From: Methylobacteriaceae bacterium
GTDB lineage: Bacteria; Pseudomonadota; Alphaproteobacteria; Rhizobiales; Beijerinckiaceae
Assembly: GCA_016793505.1 (NCBI GenBank)
Contig: JAEULW010000190.1
Span: 1-42,486, forward strand
Direction of reading: 5' to 3'
Length of the DNA stretch: 42,486 nucleotides
Shown here one piece after another: positions 24,318-33,434 of this stretch. The notes under the pieces were generated by a model that ran no database searches, was not told the DNA's origin, and worked only from the letters and a program-made list of their open reading frames with translations. The stretch's first letter is position 1, and every line of letters begins with the position of its first letter. A program made the position numbers and the translations under genes.

Positions 24318-26135
24318 ATGGCCGGCAAGCGGGGCGGCAAGGGTGCGGAACGCAAGCGCTGGCTGCGTTCGCAGCTGTGGTACGACAATCCCGACAATCC
24401 CGGCATGACCGCGCTCTATCTCGAGCGGCAGGTCAATTTCGGCATCACCTCGAAGGAGTTGCGCTCGGGCAAGCCGATCATCGGCATCGCCCAGACCGGC
24501 TCCGACATCGCCCCCTGCAACCGCCACCATCTCGAGCTCGCCAAGCGGGTGCGCGACGGCATCACGGCGGCGGGCGGGGTGTGCTTCGAATTCCCTGTGC
24601 ATCCGATCCAGGAGACGGGCAAGCGGCCGACCGCCAATCTCGACCGCAACCTCGCCTATCTCTCGCTCGTCGAGACGCTCTACGGCTATCCGATCGACGG
24701 CGTCGTGCTGACCACGGGTTGCGACAAGACCACGCCCGCCTGTCTGATGGCGGCGGCGACCGTCAACATTCCGGCGATCGTGCTGTCGGGCGGGCCGATG
24801 CTGAACGGCTGGCACAAGGGCGAGCGCTCGGGCTCGGGCATGGCGATGTGGAAGGGCCGCGAGCTGCACGCCGCCGGCCTGCTCGACGACGAGGGGTTGA
24901 TCGAATTCGTCGGCGCCTCGGCGCCGTCGGTCGGGCATTGCAACACGATGGGCACGGCCTCGACGATGAACTCGCTGGCCGAGGCGCTCGGCATGAGTCT
25001 GACCGGCTGCGCGGCGATCCCGGCGCCCTATCGCGAGCGCGGGCAGATCGCCTATGAAACGGGCCAACGCATCGTCGAGATGGTGCACGAAGACCTCAAG
25101 CCCTCCGACATCCTGACGCGCGAGGCGTTCGAAAACGCCATCGTCGTCAATTCGGCGATCGGCGGCTCGACCAACGCGCCGATCCACATAAACGCCATCG
25201 CCCGGCATGTCGGCGTGCCGCTCGAGGTCGCCGACTGGGAGCGCGTCGGCCACAAGGTTCCGCTGCTCGTCAACATGCAGCCCGCCGGCAAATATCTCGG
25301 CGAGGAATATTTCAGAGCCGGCGGCGTGCCGGCCGTGGTCAACGAGCTGATGAAACGCAAGCTGATCCGCGAGGGCGCGAAGACGGTCAACGGCAGAACG
25401 ATGGGCGAGAACTGCCGCAATCGCGAGGTGCAGGACCCCGACGTCATCTATCCCATCAAGAAGCCGATGATGGAGAACGCCGGCTTCATCGTCCTGTCGG
25501 GCAATCTGTTCGACAATGCGATCATGAAGCTCAGCGTGATCAGCGACGAGTTCCGCAAGCGCTACCTGTCGAACCCGAAGGACCCGGACGCCTTCGAGGG
25601 ACGGGCCATCGTGTTCGAGGGGCCGGAGGACTATCACCACCGCATCGACGATCCGGCGCTGAAGATCGACGAGAACTGCATGCTGTTCATCCGCGGCGTC
25701 GGGCCGATCGGCTATCCGGGCGGCGCGGAAGTGGTGAACATGCAGCCGCCGGCGGCGCTGATCAAGAAGGGCGTGCTGGCGCTGCCCTGCATCGGCGACG
25801 GGCGCCAGTCCGGCACGTCGGCCTCGCCGTCGATCCTCAACGCCTCGCCGGAGGCCGCCGTCGGCGGCGGCCTGGCGCTCCTGAAGACCGGCGACAAGGT
25901 GCGCATCGACCTCGGCAAGCGCTCGGCGAATATTCTGATCAGCGACAAGGAGCTGGAGAAGCGCCGCGCCGCGCTCGCCAAGGCGGGCGGCTTCAAATAT
26001 CCCGATCACCAGACGCCGTGGCAGGAGATCCAGCGCTCGCTGGTGGCGCAGTTCGATCAGGGCATGGTGCTGAAGCCGGCGATCAAGTATCAGCGTGTGG
26101 CGCAGAAACAGCCCGCGCCGCGCGACAACCACTGA
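24318..26135 (+). CDS. IlvD/EDD-family sugar-acid dehydratase
   Basis: This 605-residue iron-sulfur dehydratase has the family cysteines in DIAPCNRHH (~69), [11 protein letters not shown] (~136) and [13 protein letters not shown] (~209), plus [13 protein letters not shown], the conserved C-terminal motif. The Cys spacing and the opening [21 protein letters not shown] fit the pentonate dehydratase branch ([2Fe-2S] L-arabinonate or D-xylonate dehydratases) rather than IlvD or Edd. It would dehydrate an aldonic acid to a 2-keto-3-deoxy acid. AGGGAG precedes the ATG. GNAT and SDR genes follow in the same direction and may be co-transcribed. The exact sugar acid is not determined. Confidence 0.88.
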   Translation: MAGKRGGKGAERKRWLRSQLWYDNPDNPGMTALYLERQVNFGITSKELRSGKPIIGIAQTGSDIAPCNRHHLELAKRVRDGITAAGGVCFEFPVHPIQETGKRPTANLDRNLAYLSLVETLYGYPIDGVVLTTGCDKTTPACLMAAATVNIPAIVLSGGPMLNGWHKGERSGSGMAMWKGRELHAAGLLDDEGLIEFVGASAPSVGHCNTMGTASTMNSLAEALGMSLTGCAAIPAPYRERGQIAYETGQRIVEMVHEDLKPSDILTREAFENAIVVNSAIGGSTNAPIHINAIARHVGVPLEVADWERVGHKVPLLVNMQPAGKYLGEEYFRAGGVPAVVNELMKRKLIREGAKTVNGRTMGENCRNREVQDPDVIYPIKKPMMENAGFIVLSGNLFDNAIMKLSVISDEFRKRYLSNPKDPDAFEGRAIVFEGPEDYHHRIDDPALKIDENCMLFIRGVGPIGYPGGAEVVNMQPPAALIKKGVLALPCIGDGRQSGTSASPSILNASPEAAVGGGLALLKTGDKVRIDLGKRSANILISDKELEKRRAALAKAGGFKYPDHQTPWQEIQRSLVAQFDQGMVLKPAIKYQRVAQKQPAPRDNH

Positions 26136-26169
26136 CGATCCGGCGCGGTCCGGAGGCGAGGAGAATGCG

Positions 26170-26841
26170 ATGACGACGCCGCAACCGGCGCGCGGCCTGC
26201 CGCGCCGCGAGGCGATGGATGGCCGCTTCGCCCGGCTCGAGCCGCTCGAGGAGGCGCGCCATGGCGCCTCGCTCTGGCAGGCGATCAACGGCGCCGACGC
26301 GATCTGGACTTTCATGAGCTACGGCCCGTGGCGGGACGAGGCGACGTTCCGCGCCTGGCTGAAGGAGCGACAGGGGCCGGCCGATCCGCTCTATTTCGCC
26401 GTCGTCGACAAGACGAGCGGCAAGGCGCAGGGCTGCGTCACGCTGATGCGCGTCGACCAGCCGAACGGCGTGATCGAGACGGGCCACATCTTCTTCGCGC
26501 CCGTCATGCAGCGCACGCCGGCGGCGAGCGAGTCGATCTATCTGCTGGCGCGGCATGTCTTCGACGATCTCGGCTATCGCCGCTTCGAGTGGAAATGCGA
26601 CGAGGGCAACCGGCGCTCCAAGCATGCGGCGCTGCGCTTCGGATTCACCTTCGAGGGCGTGTTCCGCCAGCACATGATCATCAAGGGACGCAATCGCGAC
26701 ACCGCCTGGTTCTCGATGCTCGACGGCGAATGGCCGAAGCGCAGAAGCGCCTTCGAGACCTGGCTGAGCGCCGCCAATTTCGACGATTCCGGCTACCAGC
26801 GGCAATCGCTCTCGGCGCTGAACGGGCTTGGCGTCTCGTGA
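26170..26841 (+). CDS. GNAT-family N-acetyltransferase (RimJ/RimL-like)
   Basis: This 223-residue acetyltransferase of the Acetyltransf_3 type has FMSYGPWRDEATFRAWL (~50-66), a central beta-strand GVIETGHIFFAPVMQRT (~100-116), and the fold end FEWKCDEGNRRSKHAALRFG (~139-158), where acetyl-CoA binding and the usual N-R-x-S pattern are seen. Such enzymes acetylate protein N-termini or small molecules; the target is unknown. GAGGAGA precedes the ATG at 26170. Its TGA overlaps the GTG of the next gene by four bases. Confidence 0.87.
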   Translation: MTTPQPARGLPRREAMDGRFARLEPLEEARHGASLWQAINGADAIWTFMSYGPWRDEATFRAWLKERQGPADPLYFAVVDKTSGKAQGCVTLMRVDQPNGVIETGHIFFAPVMQRTPAASESIYLLARHVFDDLGYRRFEWKCDEGNRRSKHAALRFGFTFEGVFRQHMIIKGRNRDTAWFSMLDGEWPKRRSAFETWLSAANFDDSGYQRQSLSALNGLGVS

Positions 26842-27287
26842 CGATCGCGCTGCGGCGCGCGGGCGCCGCTGACATTGCGGCGGTCGCGGCGATCCAGAAC
26901 GGCGCCTATGCCCGCAACCGCGCCATTCTCGGCGTCGAGCCGATCCCGCTGAAGACCAGCGCCGCCGCCATCGTCGCCGGCAAGGAGACGTGGATCGCCG
27001 AAGAAGACGGGCAGGCGCTCGGCGCGCTGGCCTTGGAGCAGGACGGCGACGCCTTGCTGATCTGGAGCGTCGCCACGCACCCGCAGGCGCAGGGGCGCGG
27101 GCTCGGCAATCTGATGCTCGATCTGGCGCATCGACGCGCGCGCGAAGCGGGCGCCCGGCGCATCTCGCTCTACACCGGCGAGAAACTGACGAGCAATGTC
27201 GAGTGGTATCTGCGGCGCGGCTTTTCGATCGACCGCGTCGAGGACATGGGCGACCGGCGCGCCGTTCACATGAGCAAGGCGATCTGA
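26838..27287 (+). CDS. GNAT-family N-acetyltransferase
   Basis: This 149-residue acetyltransferase has the core acetyl-CoA motif V-x-x-x-P-x-x-Q-G-x-G in SVATHPQAQGRGLGNLML (~77-94) and a C-terminal NVEWYLRRGFSIDR (~126-139), where Tyr is the usual catalytic acid. It starts at a GTG inside the preceding gene's stop (GTGA overlap), so it is translationally coupled to it. Substrate unknown. The two adjacent GNAT genes are not close copies of each other. Confidence 0.87.
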   Translation: MTIALRRAGAADIAAVAAIQNGAYARNRAILGVEPIPLKTSAAAIVAGKETWIAEEDGQALGALALEQDGDALLIWSVATHPQAQGRGLGNLMLDLAHRRAREAGARRISLYTGEKLTSNVEWYLRRGFSIDRVEDMGDRRAVHMSKAI

Positions 27288-27315
27288 CGCGGCGCGGCAG
27301 CGCGAGGAGGGTGAT

Positions 27316-28059
27316 GTGGCGGGACGACTGCAAGGCAAGAAGGCGGTGCTGACGGCGTGCGGCGCCGGCATCGGCCGGGCGACGGCGGAAGCCTTCGCGG
27401 AAGAAGGCGCGACCATCGTCGCCACCGATCTCGATCTTTCCAAGCTCGCCGGCCTGAAGGGCGATCTGCGCGCGCTCGACGTTCTGTCGACCGAAGCGGT
27501 GAACGCGCTGGCGAAAGACGTCGGGGCGATCGACATCCTGTTCAACTGCGCCGGCTTCGTGCATCACGGCACGGCGCTGACGACCAGCGAGAAGGACTGG
27601 GACTTCTCCTTCGACCTCAACGTCAAGTCGATGCATCGCACGATCCAGGCCTTCCTGCCCGGGATGCTGGAGAAGGGCGGCGGCTCGATCGTCAACATCG
27701 CCTCGGGGGCCGGCTCGGTGCGCGGCATCCCGAACCGATACGTCTACGGCGCGACCAAGGCGGCGGTGATCGGCCTGACCAAGTCGGTCGCCGCCGACTT
27801 CATCCGCAAGGGCGTGCGCTGCAACGCCATCTGCCCGGGCACGATCGAGAGTCCGTCGCTCGATGATCGCATCGCGACGCTGGCGAAGCAGTCGGGCGAG
27901 CCGGTGGCGAAGGTGCGGCAGGCCTTCATCGACCGCCAGCCGATCGGCCGGCTCGGCAAGGCGCGGGAGATCGCCATGCTCGCGGTCTATCTCGCCTCGG
28001 ACGAATCCAGCTACACGACCGGCCAGATCCATCTCGCCGACGGCGGTTTCGCGCTTTGA
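27316..28059 (+). CDS. Short-chain dehydrogenase/reductase (DHRS6-like)
   Basis: This 247-residue SDR has the cofactor motif CGAGIGRATAEAF (15-27), NCAG (77-80) and catalytic Ser130, Tyr144 and Lys148 (YGATK). The TDLD after beta-2 (37-40) favours NAD(H). The LTACGAGIGRATA opening and overall length match a subgroup that includes human DHRS6 and bacterial 2-keto-3-deoxy-L-fuconate dehydrogenase, so a 2-keto-3-deoxy sugar acid, the expected product of the dehydratase upstream, is an attractive substrate. It uses a GTG start with GAGGAGG five bases before. This assignment is an inference from family and context. Confidence 0.85.
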   Translation: MAGRLQGKKAVLTACGAGIGRATAEAFAEEGATIVATDLDLSKLAGLKGDLRALDVLSTEAVNALAKDVGAIDILFNCAGFVHHGTALTTSEKDWDFSFDLNVKSMHRTIQAFLPGMLEKGGGSIVNIASGAGSVRGIPNRYVYGATKAAVIGLTKSVAADFIRKGVRCNAICPGTIESPSLDDRIATLAKQSGEPVAKVRQAFIDRQPIGRLGKAREIAMLAVYLASDESSYTTGQIHLADGGFAL

Positions 28060-28072
28060 GCGCGACGGGACA

Positions 28073-28092
28073 TTGTTTAAGCTGACAAACAA
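28073..28092 (+). promoter_or_regulatory. Inverted repeat upstream of tctCBA
   Basis: TTGTTT and AAACAA form a perfect 6-bp inverted repeat around an 8-base spacer, in the 125-base region before tctC. The symmetry and the TTGT/ACAA half-sites look like a GntR- or LacI-type operator. No regulator gene is adjacent, so the binding protein is unknown. A weak -35/-10 pair (TTGCGC at 28123, TATCGG at 28146) follows. Confidence 0.4.
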
Positions 28093-28184
28093 GAGCTCTC
28101 AGAGCGGGCGCCGGCCGCGCGCTTGCGCCTGAGAACCGGGTCGACTATCGGCGTCGGCATACGAATTATACGAGGGAGGAAGGT

Positions 28185-29144
28185 ATGATTTTCACCCGCC
28201 GCATGGTCGGCTTCGCCGCCGTTCTGGCGCTTTCGGTCGGCGCTCACGCCGCGATCGCGCAGGACCTGAAGATCATGGCCCCGGCGGCGCCGGGCGGGGG
28301 CTGGGACGGCACGGCCCGCTCGATGCAGTCGGCCCTGACGGCCGCCGGCCTCGCCAAGAACGTGCAGGTCTCCAACGTGCCGGGCGCCGGCGGGGCGATC
28401 GGCCTCGCGCAATTCGTCAACACCGCCAAGGGCGACGGCGGCCAGCTGATGGTCAACGGCTTCGTCATGGTCGGCTCGCTGATCATGAACAAGTCGCCGG
28501 TCAACCTGTCGATGGTGACGCCGATCGCGCGGCTGACCGCCGAACCGCTGGTGATCGTCGTGCCCGAGGCCTCGCCGATCAAGGACGCCAAGGGTCTGAT
28601 CGACGCGATGAAGGCCGATCTCGGCAAGGTCACTTTCGCCGGCGGCTCGGCCGGCGGCGTCGACCACATTCTCGCCGGCCTGCTCGCCGGCACGATCGGC
28701 CTCGACGGCGCCAAGGTGAACTACGTGCCCTTCGCCGGCGGCGGCGAGGCGCTCGCCGCGCTCTTGTCGAACCGCGTCACCGCCGGCATTTCCGGCTGGG
28801 GCGAGTTCGAGGGGCAGGTCAAGGCCGGCAAGCTGCGGGCGATCGCCATCACCAGCAAGGCCAAGGTTGCGGGCAACCCGACGCCGACCCTCATCGATCA
28901 GGGCGTCAATCTCGAACTGATCAACTGGCGCTCCGTCGTCGCCGCGCCTGGCATCTCGGCCGACCAGAAGAAGGCCCTGTCGGAGATCATCGACAAACTG
29001 GTCAAGTCGAAGGAATGGCAGGACGTGCTCAAGCAGCGCGGCTGGGACGACGCCTATCTGGCCGAGCCGCAATTCGGCGAGTTCCTCAAGGCCGAGCAGG
29101 TTCGCGTCGAGGGCGTGCTCAAGTCGGTCGGTCTGGTGAAGTGA
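28185..29144 (+). CDS. tctC: Tripartite tricarboxylate transporter substrate-binding protein
   Basis: This 319-residue periplasmic protein has a signal peptide (RRMVGFAAVLALSVGAHAAIAQ, cleaved near residue 25) and the Bug/TctC fold. Signatures are APAAPGGGWDGTAR (32-45), the NVPGAGGAIGL ligand loop (~66), KVTFAGGSAGGVDHIL (~147) and a C-terminal lobe. It captures an organic acid and hands it to TctBA. A very strong GGGAGGAAGG precedes the ATG. Substrate may be a carboxylate or sugar acid. A perfect hairpin stands between it and tctB. Confidence 0.95.
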   Translation: MIFTRRMVGFAAVLALSVGAHAAIAQDLKIMAPAAPGGGWDGTARSMQSALTAAGLAKNVQVSNVPGAGGAIGLAQFVNTAKGDGGQLMVNGFVMVGSLIMNKSPVNLSMVTPIARLTAEPLVIVVPEASPIKDAKGLIDAMKADLGKVTFAGGSAGGVDHILAGLLAGTIGLDGAKVNYVPFAGGGEALAALLSNRVTAGISGWGEFEGQVKAGKLRAIAITSKAKVAGNPTPTLIDQGVNLELINWRSVVAAPGISADQKKALSEIIDKLVKSKEWQDVLKQRGWDDAYLAEPQFGEFLKAEQVRVEGVLKSVGLVK

Positions 29145-29150
29145 GCCTGG

Positions 29151-29173
29151 CGGGGCGGCCGCGGGCCGCCCCG
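29151..29173 (+). repeat. Hairpin between tctC and tctB
   Basis: CGGGGCGGCC and GGCCGCCCCG pair perfectly over 10 bp around the loop GCG, seven bases after the tctC stop. There is no T-run, so it is more likely to stabilise the tctC mRNA or cause partial termination, raising binding-protein over permease levels, than to end the operon. Confidence 0.55.
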
Positions 29174-29197
29174 TTCGCGCGTCGGGGGGGCGTGGCG

Positions 29198-29665
29198 ATG
29201 CAATCCAGCAGTCGGGACCGCAGCGGCGTCGTTGTCGGGCTGGCGCTGTTCGGTCTCGCCGGCGTGCTCATGTGGGACGCCTCGCAACTGAATCGCGCCG
29301 TCGCCTACGGCTTCGGGCCGGAAGTGATGCCGCGCGTGGTGTCGGCCGGCCTCGTGGCGCTCGGCGTCTTTTCCGTGATCGCCGGGCTTCGCAGCGACGA
29401 GTCGCGACCGGGGCGGTTCCATGTCGCCGATGTCGCGACGATCTGCCTCGGCTTTCTGGCGCTGACCGCCTGCATCGGCCTCGGCGGCGGCTTCATCGCG
29501 GCGATGACGCTGTTGTTCGTGGCGACGTGCTGGGCCTTCGGGCGGCGCGCGCCGCATGTCGACGCAGCGCTCGGCGTGGCGCTCGCCACGGCGACCTATC
29601 TGCTGTTCTCCAAGCTGCTGGCGCTGTCCTTGCCCGCCGGCCCCCTCGAAAAGCTGTTCGGCTGA
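29198..29665 (+). CDS. tctB: Tripartite tricarboxylate transporter small permease (TctB)
   Basis: This 155-residue inner-membrane protein has four hydrophobic helices in the TctB pattern; [21 protein letters not shown] (~35-55) is a typical fragment. It pairs with TctA. The ATG at 29198 stands seven bases after a run of G; an in-frame GTG at 29192 is too close to it. The frame is open upstream but that part overlaps tctC. The tctA ATG follows seven bases after the stop. Confidence 0.9.
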   Translation: MQSSSRDRSGVVVGLALFGLAGVLMWDASQLNRAVAYGFGPEVMPRVVSAGLVALGVFSVIAGLRSDESRPGRFHVADVATICLGFLALTACIGLGGGFIAAMTLLFVATCWAFGRRAPHVDAALGVALATATYLLFSKLLALSLPAGPLEKLFG

Positions 29666-29672
29666 GGCGCGC

Positions 29673-31172
29673 ATGGAGTCCTTCGCCGCGCTCCTCCAGG
29701 GCTTCGCCGTCGCGCTGACGCCGGCCAAGCTGATGTACGCCAGCCTTGGCGTGCTGCTCGGCACGGCGGTCGGCGTGCTGCCCGGCATCGGCCCGGCGGT
29801 GACGGTGGCGCTGCTGCTGCCGGTCACGTTCAAGCTCGATCCGTCGGGCTCGCTGATCATGTTCGCCGGCATCTATTATGGGGCGATGTATGGCGGCTCG
29901 ACGACGTCGATCCTGATCAACACGCCGGGCGAGAGCGCCTCGATGGCGACCGCGCTGCAAGGCTCGCTGATGGCCAAGTCCGGCCGCGCCGGGCCGGCGC
30001 TGGCGACGGCGGCGATCGGCTCCTTCGTCGCCGGCATGATCGCGACGCTCGGCATCGCCTTCTTCGCGCCGGTGATGGTGAAATTCGCGGTCTCGTTCGG
30101 ACCGGAAGACTATTTCGCGCTGATGGTGCTGGCCTTCGTCACCGTCTCGGCGACGTTCGGCGACTCGCCGCTGAAGGGGCTGATCTCGCTGTTCGCGGGC
30201 CTGTCCCTCGGACTCGTCGGCATCGACAAGCTGTCGGGCCAGTCGCGGCTGACCTTCGGCTTGCCGGAGCTGCTCGACGGCGTCGAGGTGACGACGCTCG
30301 CCGTCGGCCTGTTCGCGATCGGCGAGGCGCTGTTCGTCGTCTCGCAGCATCGCGGCAAGGACGAGATTTTGCGGCTCACCGGTTCGCTGTGGATGTCGGC
30401 GCAGGACTGGCGGCGCTCCTGGGGGCCTTGGCTGCGCGGCACGGCCTTCGGCTTCCCGATCGGCGCGCTGCCGGCGGGCGGGGCCGAGATACCGACCTTC
30501 CTCAGCTACTCGACCGAGAAGCGGTTGTCGAAACATCAGCAGGAGTGGGACACGGTCGGCGCGATCGAGGGCGTCGCCGGGCCGGAGGCGGCCAACAACG
30601 CCTCGGTCGCCGGCACGCTGGTGCCGCTGCTGTCGCTCGGCCTGCCGACCTCGGCGACGGCGGCGATTCTGCTCGCCGGCTTCCAGCAGTTCGGGCTCAA
30701 TCCCGGGCCGCTGCTGTTCGCCGAGAACCCGCAGCTGGTGTGGGGCCTGATCGCCTCGCTGTTCATCGCCAACGTCATGCTGGTGGTGCTCAATCTGCCG
30801 TTGGTCGGCCTCTGGGTGCAGCTGCTGAAAATTCCGACGCCCTGGCTTTACGCGGGCATCCTGATGTTCGCGGCGATGGGCTCGATCGCCACCAAGGGCT
30901 CGGTGGCCGAGCTCCTGATGCTGCTGGTCTTCGGCGTGCTCGGCTTCATGATGCGGCGGCACGGTTATCCGGTGGCGCCGATGGTGGTCGGGCTGATCCT
31001 CGGGCCAATGGCCGAGAGCCAGCTCAGGCGCGCGCTGCAGATCAGCCTCGGCGATCCGCTGGTGCTGGTGCAGAGCCCGATCGCGGCGACGCTGCTGGCG
31101 ATTTCGGCGATCGCGCTGATCGCGCCGTTTGCGCTCAAAGGGCTCAACCGTTTCCGCGCCAGCGAGGACTGA
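29673..31172 (+). CDS. tctA: Tripartite tricarboxylate transporter large permease (TctA)
   Basis: This 499-residue polytopic protein has about twelve helices and the TctA signatures [17 protein letters not shown] (~34-50) and [21 protein letters not shown] (~67-87). A matching repeat occurs in the second half ([21 protein letters not shown]-like segments and [17 protein letters not shown]). It is the ion-coupled translocation subunit. It completes an intact tctCBA operon. The stop lies three bases from the convergent RlpA-like gene. Confidence 0.96.
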   Translation: MESFAALLQGFAVALTPAKLMYASLGVLLGTAVGVLPGIGPAVTVALLLPVTFKLDPSGSLIMFAGIYYGAMYGGSTTSILINTPGESASMATALQGSLMAKSGRAGPALATAAIGSFVAGMIATLGIAFFAPVMVKFAVSFGPEDYFALMVLAFVTVSATFGDSPLKGLISLFAGLSLGLVGIDKLSGQSRLTFGLPELLDGVEVTTLAVGLFAIGEALFVVSQHRGKDEILRLTGSLWMSAQDWRRSWGPWLRGTAFGFPIGALPAGGAEIPTFLSYSTEKRLSKHQQEWDTVGAIEGVAGPEAANNASVAGTLVPLLSLGLPTSATAAILLAGFQQFGLNPGPLLFAENPQLVWGLIASLFIANVMLVVLNLPLVGLWVQLLKIPTPWLYAGILMFAAMGSIATKGSVAELLMLLVFGVLGFMMRRHGYPVAPMVVGLILGPMAESQLRRALQISLGDPLVLVQSPIAATLLAISAIALIAPFALKGLNRFRASED

Positions 31173-31175
31173 GGT

Positions 31176-31508
31176 TCAGCGGGCGATCTCGACGCGCACG
31201 CGCGCGACGCCGGCGCTGCGGAAGCCGAGCGCATGCGCTGCGCCCGCCGAGACGTCGACGATGCGGCGGCGGATGAACGGGCCGCGATCATTGACGGTGA
31301 CGACGACGGAGCGCCGGTTGGCGAGGTTCGTCACCTTGAGCTTCGTGCCGAAGGGCAGGCTGCGATGCGCCGCGGTGAGATGGCCGACGCGCGCGCCGGA
31401 GGCGGTGCGCCCCTTTAGCTCGTAATAGGACGCCTCGCCGGTCCAGTTGGCGGCGGCCGGCGCCGCGGATGCGGCGCAGATGGCGAAGGCGAGGGTCAGG
31501 CGTCGCAA
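31176..31508 (-). CDS. Septal ring RlpA-like double-psi beta-barrel protein
   Basis: This short 110-residue exported protein has a signal peptide (cleaved near AAAN) and a double-psi beta-barrel domain: ASYYELKGRTASGARVG (~26-42), LPFGTKLKVTNLANRR, VVTVNDRGPFIRRRIVDVS with the conserved Asp, then GAAHALGF. RlpA proteins bind or cleave denuded glycan at the septum; this one lacks the C-terminal SPOR domain, so its septal targeting is uncertain. The only good start is a TTG at 31508 behind AAGGAG at eight bases; no ATG fits. Convergent with tctA. Confidence 0.85.
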   Translation of the reverse strand: MRRLTLAFAICAASAAPAAANWTGEASYYELKGRTASGARVGHLTAAHRSLPFGTKLKVTNLANRRSVVVTVNDRGPFIRRRIVDVSAGAAHALGFRSAGVARVRVEIAR

Positions 31509-31658
31509 GATCGGTTCTCCTTGAACGGCGGAGCCTTTGGCCCGGGAAGCGAGCCAAATCAAGGCGGCCCGCGCGGGGCGCGGGGCGACATTGCGCCGCC
31601 TGCGGCTTGACGGGCGCGCGCGGCCTTGCGCACAACCGGCGCGACAGGGAGGCGCGCA

Positions 31659-32651
31659 ATGAAGGTTCTGGTGATCGGCGCGGCCGGCATGGTCGGCCGC
31701 AAGCTGTGCGAGAGACTGGCGAAGGACGGGCGGCTCGCCGGCCGCGCCATCGCCTCGCTCGACATGGTCGACGTCGTCGCGCCGACGGCGCCCGCCGGAG
31801 TCGGCTTCGCGGTGACGACGGCCGCCGTCGACATCGCCGATCCGGCGACGGCGCCGAAGCTCGCCGCCGCGCGCCCCGACGTGATCTTCCATCTCGCCGC
31901 GATCGTCTCCGGCGAGGCGGAGCAGAATTTCGACAAGGGCTACGCCATCAATCTGGACGGCGCGCGCTGGCTCTACGAGGCGGTGCGTCAGGAGCATCTG
32001 CGCAGCGGCGGCGCGTGGCGGCCGCGCCTCGTCTTCACCTCGTCGATCGCGGTGTTCGGCGCGCCCTTCGCCTCGACGATCGCCGACGATTTCTTCCATC
32101 AGCCGCTGACCAGCTACGGCACCCAGAAGGCGATCGGCGAACTCCTGCTGTCGGACTATACGCGCAAGGGCTTTGTCGACGGCGTGGCGATCCGCCTGCC
32201 GACGATCTGCGTGCGGCCGGGCAAGCCGAACGCGGCGGCCTCGGGCTTCTTCTCCAACATCATCCGCGAGCCGCTGGCCGGACACGAGGCGGTGCTGCCG
32301 GTCGAGGACAGCGTCATGCACTGGCATGCGAGCCCGCGCGCGGCGGTCGGCTTCCTGCTGCGCGCCGCCGAGATCGACGGCGAGGCGATCGGGCCGCGCC
32401 GCGCGCTGACCATGCCGGGCGTCGGCGTCACCGTCGCCGAACAGATCGAGGCGCTGCGCCGCGTCGCGGGCGAACGCGTCGTCGCGCGCATCCGGCGCCA
32501 GCCGGACGCGGCGATCATGAAGATCGTCGCGGGCTGGCCGACGCGCTTCGAGGCGAAGCGGGCGACCGCGCTGGGCTTCAAGGCGGAAGCGAGTTTCGAC
32601 GAGATCATCCGCGCCCATATCGAGGACGAACTCGGCGGCAGGATCGCCTGA
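31659..32651 (+). CDS. denD: D-erythronate dehydrogenase-like extended SDR
   Basis: This 330-residue NAD-dependent epimerase/dehydratase family protein has GAAGMVGRKL (7-16), HLAAIVSGEAEQNFDKGY (~78-95), FTSSIAVFG (~126-134), and catalytic Tyr153 and Lys157 (YGTQK). IVSGEAEQNFDKGYAIN is characteristic of DenD, which oxidises D-erythronate to 2-oxo-D-erythronate in the acid-sugar pathway of Zhang and colleagues. A GGGAGG stands eight bases before the ATG. No otnK, otnC or otnI partner is in the window. UDP-sugar epimerase activity is unlikely given these motifs. Confidence 0.85.
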   Translation: MKVLVIGAAGMVGRKLCERLAKDGRLAGRAIASLDMVDVVAPTAPAGVGFAVTTAAVDIADPATAPKLAAARPDVIFHLAAIVSGEAEQNFDKGYAINLDGARWLYEAVRQEHLRSGGAWRPRLVFTSSIAVFGAPFASTIADDFFHQPLTSYGTQKAIGELLLSDYTRKGFVDGVAIRLPTICVRPGKPNAAASGFFSNIIREPLAGHEAVLPVEDSVMHWHASPRAAVGFLLRAAEIDGEAIGPRRALTMPGVGVTVAEQIEALRRVAGERVVARIRRQPDAAIMKIVAGWPTRFEAKRATALGFKAEASFDEIIRAHIEDELGGRIA

Positions 32652-32663
32652 GCGCCGTCGCGT

Positions 32664-33344
32664 TCAGGTCGCGGCCGCCGACTCGCGTTGCGCGCGCGCG
32701 AAATCGGCGCCGCGATACATCCGCTCGGGAATGGTCGCGAGTCGTGAGGGCGAGAGCTCCTCGCCGAGGCCGAAGAAGCGCTGGAAGCTCATCAGCAGCG
32801 GCCGCCATTTGAGCGGGTCGACGCGGTCGCTTGCGCCATCCATCAGGATGGCGTCGTCGATCCAGACGCGCGTGACGCGCAGTTCGAACAGGAAAGGCGC
32901 GCCGGCCATGTCGGCTTCGCCCTCGCCGAGGCGGCGCGGCGAGACGAGGCGCGCCTCGAACTGCGCCGGGCATTCGGCGATGCGCGGCGCGCGCACCGTC
33001 CCGGCGGACGCCGGCGTCAGGCCGGCGCGGGCGAACTTGTCGGCGTGATGCACATAGCCGCGCCGGGCCTTGGTTTCGGGCACGGGATCGGCGCCGGTCG
33101 TCAGGGCGAGGCGATCGACGTGCTCGACCATGTCCTGCGAAGGCATGTTCACCACGCATTCGCGCTCGCGCAGGATGTTCTCGGTCGTCTTCGACGTGGC
33201 GGCGACGCCGATGACGCAGCGCCAGCCCAGCCAGAACACCGACGAGAGCGGCGCGATGTTGAAGGTCGCGTCCGCATTGCGCGTCGAGACGAGGATGACG
33301 GGCGTTCCGAAATAGAGAATCGAGGGGTTTGCCGGGCGGATCAT
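32664..33344 (-). CDS. Flavin reductase-like / flavoredoxin family protein
   Basis: This 226-residue protein has the FMN-binding split beta-barrel of the flavin reductase family: ILVSTRNADATFNIAPLSSVFWLG (the ATFNIAP part binds flavin, ~24-34), GVAATSKTTENILRE, CVVNMPS and an acidic loop with APRIAECPAQFEARLVS. It could supply reduced flavin to a monooxygenase or act on its own; no partner oxygenase is near. It is convergent with denD. Confidence 0.85.
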   Translation of the reverse strand: MIRPANPSILYFGTPVILVSTRNADATFNIAPLSSVFWLGWRCVIGVAATSKTTENILRERECVVNMPSQDMVEHVDRLALTTGADPVPETKARRGYVHHADKFARAGLTPASAGTVRAPRIAECPAQFEARLVSPRRLGEGEADMAGAPFLFELRVTRVWIDDAILMDGASDRVDPLKWRPLLMSFQRFFGLGEELSPSRLATIPERMYRGADFARAQRESAAAT

Positions 33345-33434
33345 GCTGGCGCTCGCGATGCTGGATGCGCCGCAGCCAAGCGCGTCCAGGGATCGCGCGA
33401 CACCCGATTCCGGCGATGAGCGCGCCGTCGCGCC

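Noticed and set aside
24318-26135. Edd (6-phosphogluconate dehydratase) to pair with eda
   Set aside because: The Cys spacing and N-terminus fit the pentonate dehydratase branch, and eda is 12.5 kb away in a different operon.
24009-26315. 768-codon minus-strand frame over the dehydratase
   Set aside because: It lies antisense to a protein with complete family motifs and is rich in Arg, Asp and His without any recognisable domain.
26170-27287. Recent duplication of the two adjacent GNAT genes
   Set aside because: They differ in length and in core motifs (RimJ-like versus the short V-x-P-x-Q-G-x-G type), so they are neighbours but not copies.
29173-29197. GTG at 29192 as the tctB start
   Set aside because: It is too close to the G-rich ribosome-binding run; the ATG two codons later is at a normal distance.
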